Translations under genes and position numbers: made by a program | Shown: positions 1 to 8,513 of the stretch, piece by piece | How the letters are laid out: every line of letters begins with the position of its first letter | How positions within the stretch are numbered: position 1 is the stretch's first letter | The notes under the pieces: generated by a model | What the model saw: only the letters and a program-made list of their open reading frames with translations | Told to the model about the DNA's origin: nothing | Database searches by the model: none | Assembly: GCF_052216985.1 (NCBI RefSeq) | Contig: NZ_JBQOUY010000018.1 | Location: 1-50,620, forward strand | Origin: Acidaminococcus fermentans_A | GTDB taxonomy: Bacteria; Bacillota; Negativicutes; Acidaminococcales; Acidaminococcaceae | Length of the DNA: 50,620 bases | Reading direction: 5' to 3'

Positions 1-126
1 ATTCTCCTTTCAGTTCTTCGTGGTGGTTGAGGTGAAATGTAGCTTAGATATGTCTTTATTTTATCGTAAGACAAGGGGTCTTGTGAACAGGAGTGTCCAC
101 AAGACCCCAACATTTATTATAGAACC
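1..126 (-). mobile_element. End of an insertion sequence, left copy (inverted relative to the right end)
   Basis: Bases 1-126 are the exact reverse complement of 50494-50619. Identity stops abruptly at 126/50494, so this is taken as the IS tip, reading GGTTCTATAATAAATG inward into the element. An 11-bp stem (75-85 with 98-108, GGGGTCTTGTG/CACAAGACCCC) lies inside it. Reading outward there is a -35-like TTGTCT, a TATCTA and then an AAGGAG Shine-Dalgarno just at the window edge, as expected for a transposase gene starting outside. The GGTTCT tip resembles ISL3-family ends from memory, but no transposase is visible, so the family is uncertain. Confidence 0.65.
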
Positions 127-419
127 AAAAAAATCCCTCCGTCTCCAAAGAGACGAAAGGAACTTTCGCGGTACCACTCTTGTTCACGCAGCCTGAGCTG
201 CATGCTCTTTTGCAGATACGGGCCAGCGGCCGATATCCTCCTGTCTGCTAACGGTCAGGCTTCCGGCGTACCCTACTTCCCTCTCACAGGCTTTCAGGCA
301 GCTGCTCTGAGACCAGTTCGGCTTCATCCTCCCTGTGTCCTCACACCGGCCGGACACTCTCTGAAGGGATTCCGCAGCTTACTCCTTCTCTTCGTGGCAT
401 TTCTTGTATGGGATTGATG
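127..419 (-). promoter_or_regulatory. T-box riboswitch leader, specifier probably TGG (Trp)
   Basis: On the minus strand the T-box core AGAGTGGTACCGCG is at 167-180, followed by a terminator (CGTCTC-TTTG-GAGACG, then GGAGGGATTTTTTT ending at 127). Stem I can be folded: AGTA motif, GCT/AGC, TCCCT/AGGGA, the AGAGAG bulge, and TGTCC/GGACA closing a loop that contains GGTG. The 3' side of the specifier loop reads CGAAC-TGG-TCTC, so the specifier triplet is TGG (complement of 313-315), matching the CGAAN-NNN pattern of glyQS and ileS leaders. It would sense uncharged tRNA-Trp and control a tryptophan gene (trpS, trp operon or transporter). That gene is not in the window: the leader's T-run abuts the IS end at 126. 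Confidence 0.85.
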
Positions 420-425
420 GGCTTA

Positions 426-454
426 AGGATAGCACGATGTCCTCAGGATTGCAA
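426..454 (-). promoter_or_regulatory. Promoter of the T-box leader
   Basis: Minus strand TTGCAA (449-454), 17-nt spacer, TATCCT (426-431). It places the transcript start near 419, just before the T-box stem I. Confidence 0.55.
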
Positions 455-749
455 CCCTTCTTTTTTATTTTTTTCTTTTCCCCACTAAAATTATGATTTT
501 TTGTTTACAATGGCACATTTTTTCTCTAGTACGAGGAAACAGTCCCTTCTTTTTGGGATTGCACACAGGATGATCCAAGGGAGTCCTGTTTTTCTATTTT
601 CCAGACATCATTCCATTCACAAAAGACAAAATCCGAGGACTTTTTGGTTAAAGTATCCCTGAAATGGACTTATTCTCTGTTAATTCGGGAACCTTTCTTT
701 AGCAGGCTAACACTTTGAAAAAATAATGTATGAAGTATACAAAAAATCG
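455..749. other. Intergenic spacer between the divergent T-box and cstA promoters
   Basis: AT-rich, no credible ORF. A weak dyad (AGTCCCTT near 541 with AAGGGAGTCC near 578) is followed by T-rich sequence on the plus strand. I see no recognisable operator. Confidence 0.5.
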
Positions 750-778
750 TTGACAAGAACGTGAACAAGTGGTAAATT
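750..778 (+). promoter_or_regulatory. Promoter of cstA
   Basis: TTGACA (750-755), 17-nt spacer, TAAATT (773-778). The -35 is perfect and the -10 weak; it lies about 75 nt upstream of the cstA start codons. Confidence 0.55.
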
Positions 779-858
779 ACGTAACTATCAACAAGCATCC
801 GATTTGATGACGGCACTTGCAAACAAAAGTGTCGATTTTTTTCGAAGGAGTGATGATG

Positions 859-2532
859 ATGAACGGATTAACGCTTGTGTGTCTTGCCATTGTAATCTTC
901 GTCTGTGCGTACATGTTTTATGGGCGCTGGCTGGTCAAGACCTGGGGAATTGAACCGGATGCGAAGACTCCTGCCTACCGCTTCCGGGATGACAAGGACT
1001 TTGCTCCCGCTTCCCGTTTCACGGTATTTGCCCATCAGTTTTCTTCTATTACCGGTGCCGGCCCTGTAACCGGTCCGATTATCGCCGCCATGTTCGGGTG
1101 GGTTCCTGCATTCTTATGGATTATTGTAGGCGGCGTATTCTTCGGGGCTGTACAGGATTTCACTGCCCTCTATGCTTCCGTGAAGAACGACGGCAAAGGC
1201 ATGGGTGCCCTGATTGAAAAATATGTGGGCCATACCGGCTGCAAGATGTTCCTGATGTTCGGCTGGCTCTTCTCTCTGCTGGTCATCGCTGCTTTCTCCG
1301 ACATTATGGCCAGTACCTTCAACGGTTTCTCCAAGACCGGCGAAATGATGGGGCCCAACGCCTCTGCCGCTTCCATTTCTATGATCTACATCGCGGTAGC
1401 TGTAGTCTTCGGGATCGTGACCCGGCGGTTCAACATCACCGGCGCCAAAGAACTGATCCTGGGCATCATCTGCATGATCGCCATGGTCAGCCTGGGGATT
1501 GCCCATCCCATCTACGCTTCCCGTACCACCTGGCTGTATGTGACCTATGCGTACTGCTTCGCTGCTTCCATCATGCCCATGTGGCTGCTGATCCAGCCTC
1601 GTGACTATCTGTCCGTATTCCTGCTGCTGGGGATGATCCTGGCCGGGGTCGTAGGGATCATCGTGGGGAATCCTTCCATCAACATGCCCGCCTTCACCTC
1701 CTTTGATGTGGCCGGCAAGCCTCTGTTCCCCATCCTGTTCGTAACCATCGCCTGCGGGGCTGTATCCGGGTTCCATTCCCTGGTTTCTTCCGGTACTTCC
1801 TCCAAGACCATTTCTAACGAAAAAGACATGCTGCCCGTGGGCTACGGCTCCATGCTGATCGAATCCACCCTGGGTGTGGTTTCCCTGGTCATCGCCTGCT
1901 CCGTGGCCGTCAACGGCCAGCTGCCCAAAGCCACTCCGTTTGCTATTTTCGGCAGCGCTATCGGCGGATACTTCACCATGTTCGGTATCCCCAAGTATTA
2001 CAGCACCTGCATCGTGACCATGTGCGTATCCGCTCTGGCCATGACCACCATCGATGCCGTGACCCGTATCGGCCGGATGATGCTCCAGGAAATCCTGGCT
2101 CCGGAAGAAGGAAAAGAACAAGGTGCTGCTGCTAAATTCCTGAGCAACACTTATGTGGCCACCATCGTGACCCTGATCCCCAGCTACCTGCTGTGCCTGG
2201 GCGGTTACATGAACATCTGGCCGCTGTTCGGCGCTGCCAACCAGCTGCTGAGCGCCCTGTGCCTGGTTGCCCTGGCTGTGTTCCTGAAGATGACCGGCCG
2301 GAAGAGCTGGATGCTCTACGTGCCCATGACCTTCATGTTCTTCGTGACCATGAGTGCCCTGTGCCTGTCCATCTATGGCATCTACAAGAAAGCCATGGCT
2401 GGTGTCTTCTTCCCCATGGTAGAAGGACTCCAGCTGGTTGTGGCCCTGTGCCTGATGTACCTGGCCATCAACGTGGTCCGTCACTGCACCAAAGAACTAT
2501 TCAGCGGCAAAGTAGAAGTCGCTGACAAATAA
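859..2532 (+). CDS. cstA: CstA-family peptide/pyruvate transporter (carbon starvation protein A)
   Basis: About 557 aa of almost continuous hydrophobic segments. The N-terminal CstA core (GRWLVKTWGI, FAPASRFTVFAHQFSSITGAG, a PIIAAMFGWVPAFLWI block) is clear, as is FHSLVSSGTSSKTI. It belongs to the shorter CstA/BtsT class (E. coli CstA is ~700 aa); members import peptides or pyruvate across the inner membrane, and the substrate here cannot be read from sequence. Three ATGs in a row (853, 856, 859) follow GAAGGAG; 859 has the best spacing (8 nt). An upstream in-frame ATG at 817 has no ribosome site. Monocistronic, with its own promoter and terminator. Confidence 0.93.
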   Translation: MNGLTLVCLAIVIFVCAYMFYGRWLVKTWGIEPDAKTPAYRFRDDKDFAPASRFTVFAHQFSSITGAGPVTGPIIAAMFGWVPAFLWIIVGGVFFGAVQDFTALYASVKNDGKGMGALIEKYVGHTGCKMFLMFGWLFSLLVIAAFSDIMASTFNGFSKTGEMMGPNASAASISMIYIAVAVVFGIVTRRFNITGAKELILGIICMIAMVSLGIAHPIYASRTTWLYVTYAYCFAASIMPMWLLIQPRDYLSVFLLLGMILAGVVGIIVGNPSINMPAFTSFDVAGKPLFPILFVTIACGAVSGFHSLVSSGTSSKTISNEKDMLPVGYGSMLIESTLGVVSLVIACSVAVNGQLPKATPFAIFGSAIGGYFTMFGIPKYYSTCIVTMCVSALAMTTIDAVTRIGRMMLQEILAPEEGKEQGAAAKFLSNTYVATIVTLIPSYLLCLGGYMNIWPLFGAANQLLSALCLVALAVFLKMTGRKSWMLYVPMTFMFFVTMSALCLSIYGIYKKAMAGVFFPMVEGLQLVVALCLMYLAINVVRHCTKELFSGKVEVADK

Positions 2533-2536
2533 CACA

Positions 2537-2564
2537 AAGACTGCCCCCGCGGGCAGTCTTTTTT
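2537..2564 (+). terminator. Rho-independent terminator of cstA
   Basis: AAGACTGCCC, loop CCGC, GGGCAGTCTT, then TTTT, starting 5 nt after the cstA stop. Confidence 0.9.
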
Positions 2565-2576
2565 CATCACTCCAAA

Positions 2577-2608
2577 AGGGGGTGTTGCACATGCAAGCAA
2601 CAGCCTTT
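2577..2608 (-). terminator. Terminator of ligA
   Basis: On the minus strand GGCTGTTGC ... GCAACACCCCC then TTTT. The imperfect stem lies immediately after the ligA stop and shares the TTGC/GCAA core seen in the hairpins beside dnaE and typA. Confidence 0.6.
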
Positions 2609-4636
2609 TTATCTCCCCATCATCCGCAGGAACTCGGCTTCGTCCAGGATGGTCACGCCCAGGCTCTGGGCCTTGGTGTACTTGCTCCCGGGGTCGGCGC
2701 CGGCCACTACGTAGTCGGTCTTTTTACTGACGCTGCTGGTGACTTTAGCCCCTACATCCTGGGCCATGGTCTGGGCCGTAGCCCGGTCCAAAGTAGGCAG
2801 GGTGCCGGTGAACACCATGGTCTTCCCATAGAAAGGATGATTCTCATCCTGGGCCTGTCCAGCCGTCATCTCCATATTGAGCCCTAGTTCCTTCAGCCGT
2901 TCCACATAGGCCTGGTTCATAGGCTCTCCGAACCAGGTCACCACGCTTTCCGCAATCACCGGCCCGATATCCGGGATCTGGGCCAATTCTTCCTGATCGG
3001 CCGCCATGAGCTTGTCCATGGTACCGTATTTCAGCGCCAAAGTCCGGGCCACTTTGGCCCCTACATGGCGGATCCCCAAGGCAAAGAGCAGCTTATCCAG
3101 GCTCTGGCTCTTGCTGCCCTCAATGGCATTGATCAGGTTGTCCGCACTTTTTGGGCCCATCCTGTCCAGCTGCTGGACCTGCTCCCGGGTCAAAAGGTAC
3201 AGATCTCCCGGATCCTTCACCAGCCCTGCCGCCGTCAGCTGGGCCAGCACGCTGGGTCCGCAGCCGTCGATGTTCATGGCATCCCGGCTGGTGAAATGGA
3301 TCAGCCCTTCCCGTCCCAGGGCCGGGCAGTGGGGATTGGTGCAGCGCCAGGCCGCCTCCCCTTCCTTCCGTTCCACCTTCCAGCCGCACTCCGGACATGT
3401 TTCCGGCATGTGGAACACCTTTTCTTCTCCGGTCCGTTTTTCCGGCACCACCCGGAGCACTTCCGGGATGATTTCCGCAGCTTTGTTGATGATCACATGA
3501 TCCCCGATCCGGATATCCTTCTCCCGGATGAAGTCCTCATTGTGGAGAGTGGCCCGGCTGATAGTGCTTCCGGAAAGACGTACCGGCTGGAGCACCGCCG
3601 TGGGGGTCAGCACCCCGGTCCGCCCCACCTGGATTACGATGTCTTCCAGGAGTGTCTCCGCCTGTTCTGGAGGGAATTTATAAGCCATGGCCCAGCGAGG
3701 ATCCTTGCCGGTGGCCCCTAAGATATCCTGCTGCCACACGTCGTTCACCTTCACCACCACGCCGTCCGTATCGTAGCCCAAAAGAGCCCGGCGTTCCCCG
3801 TGCTTCTTGATCAGTTCATTGGCCTCCTGGATGGTATCCACCAGGGCCCGGCCTTCCGTCGTGGTGAAGCCGTACTGCTGGAGCATATCCATGGAAGCAT
3901 TGTGGGTGGGCAGGTTCCCGGCCCCCACCCCGATGCCGTAGGCAAAGAAAGCCAGGGACCGTTTGGCCGTCACCCGAGGATCCAGCTGCCGCAGAGAGCC
4001 CGCCGCTGCATTCCGGCAGTTGGCGAATTCCTGTTCTCCAGCTTCCTGCCGTTCCTCATTGAGCTTCACAAAGGCCTGCCGAGGCATATATACTTCCCCC
4101 CGCACATCCAAAAGCTCCGGGATCTCCATGCCGGGAATGGGCTTCAGCACTTTGGGGATATTGGCGATGGTCCGGACGTTTTCCGTGACATTTTCTCCCA
4201 CCACCCCATCACCTCGGGTAGCCGCCCGGACGAACCGGCCGTTCTCATAGATGATGCTGCAGGCCAGTCCATCGATCTTGGGCTCCACCACATACTGGAC
4301 TTTGGTGCCCGCCGGCAGCCCTTCATGGACCCGCCGGTCGAATTCTTCCATCTCTTCCGGAGAAAAGGCGTTGGCCAGGCTCAAAAGAGGCGTCATATGC
4401 TTCACTTCCGTAAAGCCCGGCTTAGCATAGCCCCCCACATGCTGGCTGGGAGAATCCGGTGTCACCAGTTCCGGATACTGGGCTTCCAGCTCCTTCAGCT
4501 CCCGCATCATGGCATCGTATTCCGCATCGGTGATCAGGGGATTGTCCTGGACATAATACAGATAGGAATTTTTCTTCATGACGGCCCGCAGCTCATCGAT
4601 CCGGGCTGCCGCCGCCTCTTTCGTCATTTCACTCAT
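2609..4636 (-). CDS. ligA: NAD-dependent DNA ligase LigA
   Basis: 675 aa, normal length. Seals nicks in duplex DNA using NAD+ during replication and repair. Order: N-terminal Ia helices (DNPLITDAEYD), adenylation domain with the KxDG nucleophile K120 (VVEPKIDGLA), OB fold, a four-cysteine zinc finger (CPECG...CTNPHCPA, about 410-435), HhH repeats (ALGIRHVGAKVART, IPDIGPVIAESV) and a C-terminal BRCT domain (FYGKTMVFTGTLPT). Start ATG at 4634-4636, preceded by AGGGGG that overlaps the pcrA stop region; the genes are 12 nt apart, so pcrA-ligA is one operon, as in many Firmicutes. Confidence 0.97.
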   Translation of the reverse strand: MSEMTKEAAAARIDELRAVMKKNSYLYYVQDNPLITDAEYDAMMRELKELEAQYPELVTPDSPSQHVGGYAKPGFTEVKHMTPLLSLANAFSPEEMEEFDRRVHEGLPAGTKVQYVVEPKIDGLACSIIYENGRFVRAATRGDGVVGENVTENVRTIANIPKVLKPIPGMEIPELLDVRGEVYMPRQAFVKLNEERQEAGEQEFANCRNAAAGSLRQLDPRVTAKRSLAFFAYGIGVGAGNLPTHNASMDMLQQYGFTTTEGRALVDTIQEANELIKKHGERRALLGYDTDGVVVKVNDVWQQDILGATGKDPRWAMAYKFPPEQAETLLEDIVIQVGRTGVLTPTAVLQPVRLSGSTISRATLHNEDFIREKDIRIGDHVIINKAAEIIPEVLRVVPEKRTGEEKVFHMPETCPECGWKVERKEGEAAWRCTNPHCPALGREGLIHFTSRDAMNIDGCGPSVLAQLTAAGLVKDPGDLYLLTREQVQQLDRMGPKSADNLINAIEGSKSQSLDKLLFALGIRHVGAKVARTLALKYGTMDKLMAADQEELAQIPDIGPVIAESVVTWFGEPMNQAYVERLKELGLNMEMTAGQAQDENHPFYGKTMVFTGTLPTLDRATAQTMAQDVGAKVTSSVSKKTDYVVAGADPGSKYTKAQSLGVTILDEAEFLRMMGR

Positions 4637-4648
4637 GGCCTTACCCCC

Positions 4649-6901
4649 TCAGATTTTCTGCAGGATCTTATACTTGGTGGCCAGCTGCTTGATGCCGCTG
4701 CCCGGGAAAGCCACCGTCACCAACTGCCCCTCACTGCCGTCAGGACGGGCCTCGATGATGGTCCCTACTCCGAATTTCTTGTGCCGGCATTTGTCACCGG
4801 GATGGAATTCCGGCACACTGTCCCCTGCCGGCACAAACCGGCTTTGGGGAGATGGAGTATCCAAGATGCTGCCCCCCCGCTTCCGGGCAATGTTCCGCAG
4901 GCTGGCATGGGGTGCAGCCGCCGGGTTCTGGCCTCGGTATCCCCCATAGCCCCCATAGGTGCTTCGGCGCACCGCCACATTTTCGATCAAGTTCCGGGGA
5001 ATCTCTTCCAAGAACCGGGAAGGCGGATACATGACCACATGGCCGTAGACCATCCGATTCCGGCAGCTGGTCAGGTACAGCCGTTTCTTGGCCCGGGTGA
5101 TCCCCACGTAGCACAGCCGCCGCTCCTCTTCCAGCTTGTCCTCGTCCTCCAGGCTCCGCTGGCTGGGGAACAGCCCGTCCTCCATGCCTCCGATGAACAC
5201 CACCGGGAATTCCAGTCCCTTGGCAGAATGGAGAGTCATGAGGGTGACGGAATCCTGGGTCAGCTTGGCGTCATCGATGTCCGCTACCAGGGCAACATGG
5301 TTCAGGAAATCTTCCAGGGTCTTGTTGTTCTCCTCTCCCGGGTCCTTGGCAAATTCATCGGCGATCCGGAGGAATTCGTTCAGGTTGTCCAGACGGCTCT
5401 TGGATTGGTCCGAACCTTCCAGCCGCAGGGCTTCCAGATAGCCGGTCTTTTCCAGCACCTGTTCCATCAGGTCCTTCACCGGCAGGGTGTCCTTCACCCG
5501 AGCCAGTTCTTCCATCATCTGGCTGAAGGCCTGGATCTTCCCCAGGGAACGGCCCAGCACTTCCTGGGCCTGGACGGTCCGGAGCACTTCCGGCAAGGGC
5601 ATGCCGCTTTCTTCCAGGAGCCCCCTCACCTTGGCCACAGTAGCTGCCCCGATGCCCCGCTTGGGTTCGTTGATGATCCGTTCCAGCCCCTGGATATCCC
5701 GTTCATTGGCCAGGAACCGGAGGTAGCTCAGGGTATCCTTCACTTCTTTCCGATCATAGAATTTCAAGCTCCCCACCATCACATAAGGGATGCCGTTGTT
5801 GATCAGGTTCTCTTCGAACATCCGGCTCTGGGCATTGGTCCGGTACAGGATGGCCATATCCCCCAGCTTCGTGCCTTCCTGCTGGAGCTTCCGGATCTGT
5901 CCCACCACGAATTCTGCTTCTTCCCGGTCATCCCGGGCCTGATAATAAGCAATGGGCTGGCCGTTGCCGTTCTCCGTCCACAGGTTCTTGGGCCGGCGGG
6001 CCGCATTGTGCTTGATCACCTCATTGGCCGCATCCAAGATTACCTGGGTGGACCGGTAGTTTTGTTCCAGTTTGTAGATCCGGGCTTGGGGATAGTCCTT
6101 TTCGAAATCCAGGATATTGCTGATATCCGCACCCCGCCAGCCGTAGATGCTCTGGTCGATATCCCCCACGGCACACAGGTTGTTTTCCGGCGCAGAAAGG
6201 AGCTTGGCCAGGAGATACTGGACATGGTTGGTGTCCTGGTATTCGTCGATGAGTACGTAATGGAATTTGTTCTGGTACTTCGCCCGCACTTCCGGCACCG
6301 TCTGGAGCAGCTTCACCGTCAGCAGCAGCAGATCGTCGAAATCCACCGCATTGCTCTGGACCAAGTGTTTCTGGTATTCCCCATAGATCTCCGCCACCTT
6401 CCGGGCATGGAAATCATCCGCCTGCCGGGCAAATTCCGCCGCATCCACCTGGGCATTCTTGGCATTGGAGATGGTGGTCATGAGACCGGGCAGAGGATAG
6501 AATTTCTCATCCAGGTTCAGTTTCTTCAGGGCTTCCTTCAGCACATTTTTGCAGTCGGACGGGTCGTAGATGGAAAAAGCCGTGGTATACCCGGGCAGAT
6601 GGCCGATTTCCCGGCGCAGCAACTGGTTGCAGAACCCATGGAAAGTGTACAGCCACACATCTTTGGCAGAGGGTCCCACCAGGGCATCTACCCGCTGGCG
6701 CATTTCCTTGGCCGCTTTGTTGGTGAAGGTGATGGCCAGGATGTTCCAGGGTTTCACCCCTTTTTCCAGAAGATAGGCGATCTTGGTGGTCAGTGCCTTG
6801 GTCTTGCCACTGCCGGCCCCAGCCAAAATTAAAATAGGCCCGGCAATCTGACGGACTGCCTCAGCCTGCTGTTCGTTCAATGAAGCTAAAAGGTCTCTCA
6901 T
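4649..6901 (-). CDS. pcrA: ATP-dependent DNA helicase PcrA/UvrD
   Basis: 750 aa superfamily 1A 3'-5' helicase for repair and replication restart. Visible motifs: Q-motif LNEQQAEAVRQ; Walker A GAGSGKT (K33); motif II VLIDEYQDTN; motif III GDIDQSIYGWRGAD; motif IV QNYRST; motif V TLMTLHSAKGLEFPVVF; motif VI YVGITRAKKRL. The C-terminal tail (HKKFGVGTIIEA) is the PcrA-type Tudor-like end that contacts RNA polymerase in Bacillus-type PcrA. First gene of the pcrA-ligA operon. I found no convincing promoter; a TAGAAT lies at a suitable distance upstream but has no -35. Confidence 0.96.
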   Translation of the reverse strand: MRDLLASLNEQQAEAVRQIAGPILILAGAGSGKTKALTTKIAYLLEKGVKPWNILAITFTNKAAKEMRQRVDALVGPSAKDVWLYTFHGFCNQLLRREIGHLPGYTTAFSIYDPSDCKNVLKEALKKLNLDEKFYPLPGLMTTISNAKNAQVDAAEFARQADDFHARKVAEIYGEYQKHLVQSNAVDFDDLLLLTVKLLQTVPEVRAKYQNKFHYVLIDEYQDTNHVQYLLAKLLSAPENNLCAVGDIDQSIYGWRGADISNILDFEKDYPQARIYKLEQNYRSTQVILDAANEVIKHNAARRPKNLWTENGNGQPIAYYQARDDREEAEFVVGQIRKLQQEGTKLGDMAILYRTNAQSRMFEENLINNGIPYVMVGSLKFYDRKEVKDTLSYLRFLANERDIQGLERIINEPKRGIGAATVAKVRGLLEESGMPLPEVLRTVQAQEVLGRSLGKIQAFSQMMEELARVKDTLPVKDLMEQVLEKTGYLEALRLEGSDQSKSRLDNLNEFLRIADEFAKDPGEENNKTLEDFLNHVALVADIDDAKLTQDSVTLMTLHSAKGLEFPVVFIGGMEDGLFPSQRSLEDEDKLEEERRLCYVGITRAKKRLYLTSCRNRMVYGHVVMYPPSRFLEEIPRNLIENVAVRRSTYGGYGGYRGQNPAAAPHASLRNIARKRGGSILDTPSPQSRFVPAGDSVPEFHPGDKCRHKKFGVGTIIEARPDGSEGQLVTVAFPGSGIKQLATKYKILQKI

Positions 6902-6937
6902 TTTTTCCTCGATTCTTTCGTTTTCTTCCCTAATATT

Positions 6938-6967
6938 CTAACAGATTCAGCCTTTTTTTGCTATAAT
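6938..6967 (+). promoter_or_regulatory. Promoter of the purine permease gene
   Basis: CTAACA (6938-6943), 18-nt spacer, perfect TATAAT (6962-6967). No purine riboswitch fits in the ~35-nt leader. Confidence 0.6.
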
Positions 6968-7006
6968 AGAAGAATCCTTTAAAAGACTGAAAGGAAGGAA
7001 GTTATC

Positions 7007-8392
7007 ATGGAACAATTCTGCGAACGGGTTTTCCACCTAAAGGAAAACCACACCACCATGCGGACGGAAATCATCGCCGGGATCACCACCTTCATGACCA
7101 TGGCCTACATCCTGATCGTGAATCCCTCCATCCTTAGCGCCACCGGGATGGATAAAGGGGCCCTGCTCACCGTCACCGCCATTGCTTCTGCCCTGGGCAC
7201 CTTCTTCATGGCCGCTTTTGCCAACTATCCCTTCGCTCTGGCGCCGGGCATGGGACTCAACGCCTACTTTGCCTACACCGTGTGCCTCCAGATGGGGAAT
7301 TCCTGGGAAATGGCCCTGTCCGCCGTCTTCCTCGAAGGGATCGTCTTCATCATCCTGTCCCTGACCTCCATCCGGGAAGCCATCTTCAACGCCATTCCCA
7401 TGACCCTGAAGCAGGCGATCTCTGTAGGGATCGGACTCTTCATCGCGTTCATCGGCCTGCTGAACGCCCGGATCATCGTTGCCAACCCGGCTACGAAGGT
7501 GTCCCTGTATTCCTTCACCAAGGCCATGGCCGACGGTACCTTCCACAGCGTGGGGATCACCGTGCTCATCGCCATGCTGGGGATCCTGTTCACGTCCTTC
7601 CTGATCATCAAAAATGTCCGGGGAAATATCCTTTTCGGCATCCTGGGTACCTGGATCCTGGGCATGATCTGTGAAGCCACTGGCCTGTACGTGCCCAATC
7701 CGGAACTGGGGACCTTCAGCGTATTCCCCAACCTGTCCGGCGGCCTGGCTTCCTTTGCCCCCATCAGCCCGGTTCCCCTATTCCTGAAGCTGGACTTCTC
7801 CCATGTGCTGAGCCTGAACTTCTTCGCCGTCATCTTCGCCTTCCTGTTCGTGGATACCTTTGATACCCTGGGCACCCTCATCGGGGTCGCCGCCAAAAGC
7901 GACATGCTGGATGAAGAAGGCCACCTGCCCCATATCAAAGGAGCTCTGATGGCCGATGCCTGCGCCACCTGCACCGGGGCCCTCCTGGGGACCAGCACCG
8001 TCACCACCTTCGTAGAAAGCGCCGCCGGTGTCTCAGAAGGAGGCCGCACCGGGCTCACTGCCATCACTGTAGCCGTGCTGTTCCTGCTCTCGCTGTTCTT
8101 CTCCCCCTTCTTCATGGCCATCCCCGCTTTTGCCACGGCTCCGGCCCTGGTCATCGTAGGATTCCTGATGTTCTCCGCCGTGACCAAGATCAACATGAGC
8201 GACCTGAGTGAAGCCATCCCGGCTTACATCGCCATCATCGCCATGCCCTTCGCCTACAGCATCTCTGAAGGGATCTCTTTCGGTGTCATCACCTACGTGA
8301 TCCTCAACGTCCTCACCGGACACAAAAACAAGATCAGCGGCCTGATGTACGTCCTGGCCGTGCTGTTCGTACTGAAATATGTGCTATTGTAA
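7007..8392 (+). CDS. NCS2-family (AzgA-like) purine permease
   Basis: 461 aa integral membrane protein with about 12-14 hydrophobic segments. The N-terminal block RTEIIAGITTFMTMAYI plus LAPGMGLNAYFAYTV, and the central FLFVDTFDTLGTLIGVA with TSTVTTFVESAAGVSEGGRTG, are the AzgA/PbuG-type nucleobase:cation symporter signatures (hypoxanthine, guanine or adenine uptake). Which base it prefers cannot be told. ATG at 7007 follows AAGGAAGG. It is divergent from pcrA and has its own promoter and terminator, so it is a single-gene unit. Confidence 0.93.
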   Translation: MEQFCERVFHLKENHTTMRTEIIAGITTFMTMAYILIVNPSILSATGMDKGALLTVTAIASALGTFFMAAFANYPFALAPGMGLNAYFAYTVCLQMGNSWEMALSAVFLEGIVFIILSLTSIREAIFNAIPMTLKQAISVGIGLFIAFIGLLNARIIVANPATKVSLYSFTKAMADGTFHSVGITVLIAMLGILFTSFLIIKNVRGNILFGILGTWILGMICEATGLYVPNPELGTFSVFPNLSGGLASFAPISPVPLFLKLDFSHVLSLNFFAVIFAFLFVDTFDTLGTLIGVAAKSDMLDEEGHLPHIKGALMADACATCTGALLGTSTVTTFVESAAGVSEGGRTGLTAITVAVLFLLSLFFSPFFMAIPAFATAPALVIVGFLMFSAVTKINMSDLSEAIPAYIAIIAMPFAYSISEGISFGVITYVILNVLTGHKNKISGLMYVLAVLFVLKYVLL

Positions 8393-8422
8393 AAAAAAGA
8401 CCGCTCCGGCGGTCTTTTTTTT
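8393..8422 (+). terminator. Terminator of the purine permease gene
   Basis: AAAAAAGACCGC, loop TCCG, GCGGTCTTTTTT, beginning right at the stop codon; symmetrical, so it can work in both directions. Confidence 0.9.
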
Positions 8423-8467
8423 TGCCCTGGTCACTGGCTAGTGGAAAACGTCAGGCCAGACCTTGAT

Positions 8468-8495
8468 AAGGAGTCAGACCAGCCCTTCGGGCCTG
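8468..8495 (+). repeat. Partial copy (D) of the long-hairpin dispersed repeat
   Basis: AAGGAGTCAGACCAGCCC then TTCGGGCC matches the outer arm of the full copy at 16545-16684 (AAGAAGTCAGACCGGCCC...GGGCC). Only this arm is present. It lies between the permease terminator and the unknown membrane protein gene. Confidence 0.55.
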
Positions 8496-8513
8496 TACCG
8501 TATCTATTTCCCC

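Noticed and set aside
202..417. 71-codon plus-strand frame near the left end
   Set aside because: Antisense to the T-box leader; the sequence is explained by RNA structure.
127..419. Alanine (GCC) or leucine (CTG) specifier for the T-box
   Set aside because: GCC in TGAAAGCCTG lies outside the foldable specifier loop; CTG is out of register with the CGAAN-NNN pattern. TGG fits best but a model alignment would settle it.
1114..2484. 456-codon minus-strand frame opposite cstA
   Set aside because: Antisense shadow, dominated by G, H and Q; cstA is clearly coding on the plus strand.
6968..7006. Purine riboswitch in front of the permease gene
   Set aside because: The leader is under 40 nt and lacks the aptamer core.
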